NCBI GenBank assembly: GCA_029258495.1
Contig: JARHYV010000288.1
Span: 1-7,767 of the forward strand
From: Faecousia sp.
GTDB taxonomy: Bacteria; Bacillota; Clostridia; Oscillospirales; Oscillospiraceae
Length of the DNA stretch: 7,767 bases
Direction: 5' to 3'
In this document: positions 5,382 to 7,767 of the stretch, in pieces
Layout of the letters: each line of letters starts with the position of its first letter
How positions within the stretch are numbered: position 1 is the stretch's first letter
Made by a program: the position numbers and the translations under genes
Notes under the pieces: generated by a model
The model's database searches: none
What the model was told of the DNA's origin: nothing
Seen by the model: the letters and a program-made list of their open reading frames with translations, nothing else

Positions 5382-6188
5382 ATGACCATGGGACAACGAA
5401 TTCACGAGGCAAGGCTTGCATCAGGCTTATCTCAGCGGCAGCTTGCAGGAGAGGAGATCACCCGGAACATGCTGTCTGCGCTAGAGCACGATGCGGCAAA
5501 TCCGTCGATCTCCACGCTGAAATATCTTTCTGAAAAATTATGTAAACCGATAAGCTATTTCTTGGAGGAGGATGTACCACAGATCCCGGAGTATCCGCTG
5601 CTGAGCCAGGCACGGGACAGCTATGATGCCGGAGATTTTCAGATGTGTTCTGCACAGCTTTCCCGGATCGAAGACAGTGGATATTTTGCAAGGGAGATCT
5701 CCCTGCTGAGGGTGCTTGCCCTTCTGGGGCAGGCGGAGCGTGCCATCGGGGAGAACAGGCTGCCCTATGCAAGGACACTTCTGGAACAGGCGGAAACGGC
5801 GAGGGGAGAATGTGCCTATGCAGGGGAGCTGCTGCATTACAGGATATCCGTGCTGCTGGCATGCTGTCCGGAGTCGGAGTCCAAGCTTGCCGATCTTGTC
5901 CGCCGGATCCCGGAGGATGACACGCTCCTGCTGCTGAAGGCACGGGCAGCATTGACGGAAAACCGATTTGAGGATGCCCGTCGTTATCTGGCTGCGTCAG
6001 ACTGCCGCGGTGATGAGTGGAGCCTGCTCATGGGGGAGCTGATGTTCCGCACAAAGCAGTATCGGGAGGCACTGCCGTATTACCATCAGGCGGAAAAGAA
6101 CCACCAGATCCTGTGCGCGCAGCGTCTGGAGATCTGCTATCGGGAACTGGAGGACTATAAAATGGCATACTTTTATGCCAAGAAATAA
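5382..6188 (+). CDS. XRE-family transcriptional regulator with TPR-like C-terminal domain
   Basis: This 268-residue cytoplasmic protein has an N-terminal helix-turn-helix (about 4-61): GQRIHEARLASGLSQRQLAG, the second helix pair ITRNMLSALEHDAANPS, and the closing helix with KPISYFLEED. The rest is helical with TPR-like periodicity: segments near 74-98, 105-142, 147-176, 182-206, 212-240 and 243-266, each with the small-residue/aromatic spacing of TPR repeats (for example FRTKQYREALPYYHQAEKN). HTH plus TPR is the architecture of RRNPP-type regulators (Rgg, PlcR, PrgX, NprR), which bind short peptides. However, no signal-peptide gene follows: a terminator begins at the stop codon. It may instead sense another ligand. 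The start at 5382 fits the ribosome site GGGAGGG. It is divergent from the DUF975-like gene and convergent with a second DUF975 gene. The family is firm, the ligand unknown. Confidence 0.88.
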   Translation: MTMGQRIHEARLASGLSQRQLAGEEITRNMLSALEHDAANPSISTLKYLSEKLCKPISYFLEEDVPQIPEYPLLSQARDSYDAGDFQMCSAQLSRIEDSGYFAREISLLRVLALLGQAERAIGENRLPYARTLLEQAETARGECAYAGELLHYRISVLLACCPESESKLADLVRRIPEDDTLLLLKARAALTENRFEDARRYLAASDCRGDEWSLLMGELMFRTKQYREALPYYHQAEKNHQILCAQRLEICYRELEDYKMAYFYAKK

Positions 6189-6218
6189 AAAATGCCAGCT
6201 CTCGCGAGCTGGCATTTT
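6189..6218. terminator. Bidirectional terminator between convergent XRE-TPR and DUF975 genes
   Basis: AAAATGCCAGCTC (6189-6201) pairs perfectly with GAGCTGGCATTTT (6206-6218) across a four-base loop TCGC. It starts directly after the TAA of the XRE-TPR gene and lies just past the stop of the minus-strand gene. The T-tract is six bases on the minus strand (TTTTTTATTT) and four on the + strand, so it should work both ways, more strongly for the minus strand. Confidence 0.93.
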
Positions 6219-6221
6219 CCG

Positions 6222-6935
6222 TTAGAATGGATCGGGAGCGGAGTGGGACTGAGGCGCTGCCTGCTGCACCAGATCCCGATAGAAGGATGCTTTTGCCGTG
6301 CTGATGTACGGGTTGAGCCACAGAAAGCCGATGCCCAAGCTCAGGATGCACAAAAGATGCCAGCCGATGAAACTCAGCTCCAATACGAACAGCTCCATCT
6401 TGTGTCCGCGCATCAGCTCCTTGGAACGCTTCAGGGCTTCGTAACCGCCGCATTGGGGATCTTCCATCAGGATATAGGGTGCCATTTCATAGCTGTAAGC
6501 AGCGATGATCCCGGGGACGATCAGCAGCAGCATCCACAGCAGGATGAAGATCGAGCGGAGCAGACACATGATCAGGGCAGAGCCGAAATGGGAGAACTGG
6601 CTGAACAGGTCGGAGAATTCCGCCGGTTTGCCGTCGATCAGGTTCACATGGAACCGGGCACTGCCCAACTGGAGCACACCGCCCAGGATCAGGTGAATGA
6701 CCCACTGAGCCAGTGCAGCGGATGCGGCGATGCCGGCCAGGGAGGCAAAGAGGATCGGGATGTGTGGGTTGTTTATGGGCAGATCCCCGTGGATTTGGGT
6801 TTGGATCTGAAGGTAGGGATAACCGGAGCCGTTGACACCCAGAATTCCGATGAGGAGGGCAACCACGATGGCGATGCCCCAGTTGCCGGCAAGTGCAAGC
6901 CGTGCGCGCTGACGATGTGCAGATGATGAACGCAT
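6222..6935 (-). CDS. DUF975 family integral membrane protein
   Basis: This 237-residue protein is a typical DUF975 member, a Firmicute membrane family of unknown function. It begins with a basic helix and the common GNWG (17-20). Hydrophobic segments follow near 19-34, 60-92, 118-147 and 183-209. The hallmark region runs from YEMAPYILMEDP (149-160) through EALKRSKELMRGHKMELF (166-183) and LELSFIGW (185-192) to LGIGFLWLNPY (200-210). The tail is short and hydrophilic. ATG 6935 was chosen because GAGGGG (6944-6949) lies eight bases upstream; an in-frame TTG further out lies at the expected transcript start. It is 66 bases downstream of the PAP2 gene on the same strand and has its own promoter, so read-through plus independent expression is likely. 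A divergent paralogue sits at 4261-5241. Role unknown. Confidence 0.92.
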   Translation of the reverse strand: MRSSSAHRQRARLALAGNWGIAIVVALLIGILGVNGSGYPYLQIQTQIHGDLPINNPHIPILFASLAGIAASAALAQWVIHLILGGVLQLGSARFHVNLIDGKPAEFSDLFSQFSHFGSALIMCLLRSIFILLWMLLLIVPGIIAAYSYEMAPYILMEDPQCGGYEALKRSKELMRGHKMELFVLELSFIGWHLLCILSLGIGFLWLNPYISTAKASFYRDLVQQAAPQSHSAPDPF

Positions 6936-6970
6936 AGATATAACCCCTCTCTGTATGGTTTGATGCAACT

Positions 6971-6999
6971 ACTATAACATGAAATATTCCAAGGGACAA
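6971..6999 (-). promoter_or_regulatory. Promoter of the DUF975 gene in the PAP2-DUF975 spacer
   Basis: On the minus strand, TTGTCC (6994-6999), a 17-base spacer, and TATAGT (6971-6976), preceded by TG for an extended -10 (TGtTATAGT). Expected initiation is near 6964, giving a leader of about 29 bases. The -35 matches consensus at four positions. No terminator separates this promoter from the PAP2 gene. Confidence 0.62.
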
Positions 7000-7001
7000 T
7001 A

Positions 7002-7658
7002 TCATTTGAGGGGATTTTTGTGATGCCCATAGACAAGCAGATAAGCTGCCAGACTCAGCATCATCCCCCAGAACACATCCACCACCGAATGCTGCTTGAG
7101 GAAGACGGTAGATAGGATGATCAGTCCGGTGACGATCAGATTCATCAGGATCCAGAAGGGGGTGTGAAAGCGTTTTGTGTCGCATAGACCCAGTGCGCAC
7201 CCGATGGCACCGCACACATGCAGGGATGGACACACATTGGTCGGTGTATCCACCCGGTACAGAAGTCCCACGATCCGGGTCAGCAGGTTATTTCGGGGGA
7301 AGACCTCAGGCCGCAGCTGTTGGCAGGTGGGATACAGCAGATAAATCAGGGATGCAGTACCGAAGGTGAGGATCATGAACCACCCTTGCCGCCGAAAGGC
7401 ACGCTGATCCGTCAGCAGGGTATAGAGGATGGAGCCGACCATATAGAGATACCAGAATACATAGGCCAACAGAAAGATCTCGCAAAAAGGGATCTGATCA
7501 TCCAGTGGGTGGTGCATGATGTGGAAATTGTTTCTTGGGAGCAGCCGTTCCGTGATACAGAAGACGATCAGATAGATCGGCCACAGCAAAAGCAGTTTCA
7601 GATGGGCATACTCAGGCTCTCTGATTCGCCGCAGGTCAATATGCAGCCGCTTGGACAT
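7002..7658 (-). CDS. PAP2-family membrane phosphatase/transferase (PAP2_3-like)
   Basis: This 218-residue membrane protein has about five or six hydrophobic helices (near 20-38, 59-82, 93-110, 144-158, 166-186 and 193-211). It carries the PAP2 active-site pattern: RP (116-117) in place of the first motif, CPSLHV (143-148) with His147, and S183-x6-H190-x3-D194 (STVFLKQHSVVDV) as the last motif. The Arg that follows Ser in classical lipid phosphatases is Thr here, and Gly of PSGH is Leu. These variants occur in the PAP2_3 / inositol-phosphorylceramide-synthase-like branch. It probably acts on a lipid phosphate or phosphodiester at the outer face of the membrane; the substrate is not evident. 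ATG 7658 is preferred over the in-frame ATG 7673 because GGGAGGG lies six bases upstream of it. A strong promoter precedes it. Confidence 0.87.
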   Translation of the reverse strand: MSKRLHIDLRRIREPEYAHLKLLLLWPIYLIVFCITERLLPRNNFHIMHHPLDDQIPFCEIFLLAYVFWYLYMVGSILYTLLTDQRAFRRQGWFMILTFGTASLIYLLYPTCQQLRPEVFPRNNLLTRIVGLLYRVDTPTNVCPSLHVCGAIGCALGLCDTKRFHTPFWILMNLIVTGLIILSTVFLKQHSVVDVFWGMMLSLAAYLLVYGHHKNPLK

Positions 7659-7664
7659 GCGGAT

Positions 7665-7671
7665 CCCTCCC
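7665..7671 (-). promoter_or_regulatory. Ribosome binding site that decides the PAP2 start at 7658
   Basis: On the minus strand GGGAGGG lies six bases before ATG 7658. It would fall inside the coding sequence if ATG 7673 were used, which makes the upstream ATG unlikely. Confidence 0.75.
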
Positions 7672-7693
7672 ATGCATAAATAACTTCCCTTCT

Positions 7694-7722
7694 ATTATAG
7701 AGTTACATTATTTTTCGGTCAA
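7694..7722 (-). promoter_or_regulatory. Strong sigma-A promoter of the PAP2 gene
   Basis: On the minus strand, TTGACC (7717-7722), a 17-base spacer and a perfect TATAAT (7694-7699) give initiation near 7687 and a leader of about 29 bases. This is among the two best promoter matches in the window. The remaining bases to 7767 are AT-rich and show no gene. Confidence 0.8.
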
Positions 7723-7767
7723 GAATAAACTGGAAATATGAAGTTTTATTAGAATGGTTTACATTCG

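Noticed and set aside
6189..6260. A short signal-peptide gene expected after an RRNPP-type regulator
   Set aside because: The terminator begins at the stop codon of the regulator and the next gene is on the opposite strand, so there is no room for a co-transcribed propeptide.
6192..6926. Plus-strand open frame (244 codons) opposite the DUF975 gene
   Set aside because: It starts inside the bidirectional terminator and is a Gln/Asp/His-rich mirror of a clear DUF975 membrane protein.
7218..7679. Plus-strand open frame (153 codons) opposite the PAP2 gene
   Set aside because: It has no ribosome site or domain, while the PAP2 motifs on the minus strand are clear and preceded by a near-consensus promoter.

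Overview
The window looks like chromosomal DNA of a low-to-mid-GC Firmicute, most probably a gut clostridium of the Oscillospiraceae/Ruminococcaceae type (Faecalibacterium/Gemmiger/Subdoligranulum-like). This is inferred from protein style (an OppF-type ATPase with a long insertion, DUF975 and DUF2974/Mbeg1-like proteins, XRE regulators with membrane or TPR tails), strong AGGAGG-type ribosome sites, AT-rich intergenic regions with sigma-A promoters, and fairly GC-rich coding sequence. The genus was not verified. No rRNA, tRNA, CRISPR array, phage gene or transposase was seen.

Left part, + strand (1-2044): the end of a peptide/nickel-type ABC transporter operon. It holds the C-terminus of one ATPase (1-129), a complete OppF-family partner (119-1666) with an unusual insertion of about 190 residues between Walker A and the Q-loop, and a small single-pass membrane protein (1670-1978). 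The operon closes with a hairpin terminator whose loop carries a perfect TATAAT. Together with an upstream TTGAAA this forms a promoter for the next gene, so terminator and promoter are nested.

Middle, + strand (2067-4209): a DUF2974/Mbeg1-like alpha/beta hydrolase (2067-3146), a 160-base spacer with several small inverted repeats, and an XRE-type DNA-binding protein fused to a multi-pass membrane domain (3307-4128). A strong, probably bidirectional terminator follows.

Right part: a minus-strand six-helix membrane protein related to DUF975 (4261-5241) diverges from a + strand XRE-TPR regulator (5382-6188). The regulator converges, across a bidirectional terminator, on a second and typical DUF975 membrane protein (6222-6935, minus). 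Upstream of that on the same strand is a PAP2-family membrane phosphatase/transferase (7002-7658, minus). Each of these genes has a recognisable promoter with a 17-base spacer.

Functionally the window combines peptide uptake with a group of envelope-related membrane proteins and two one-component regulators. The divergent layout suggests, but does not prove, that the XRE-TPR protein controls itself and the neighbouring DUF975-like gene. No gene-free stretch exceeds 300 bases. The more notable signals are the OppF insertion, the promoter nested in a terminator, and an HTH-TPR regulator flanked by two DUF975-type proteins.
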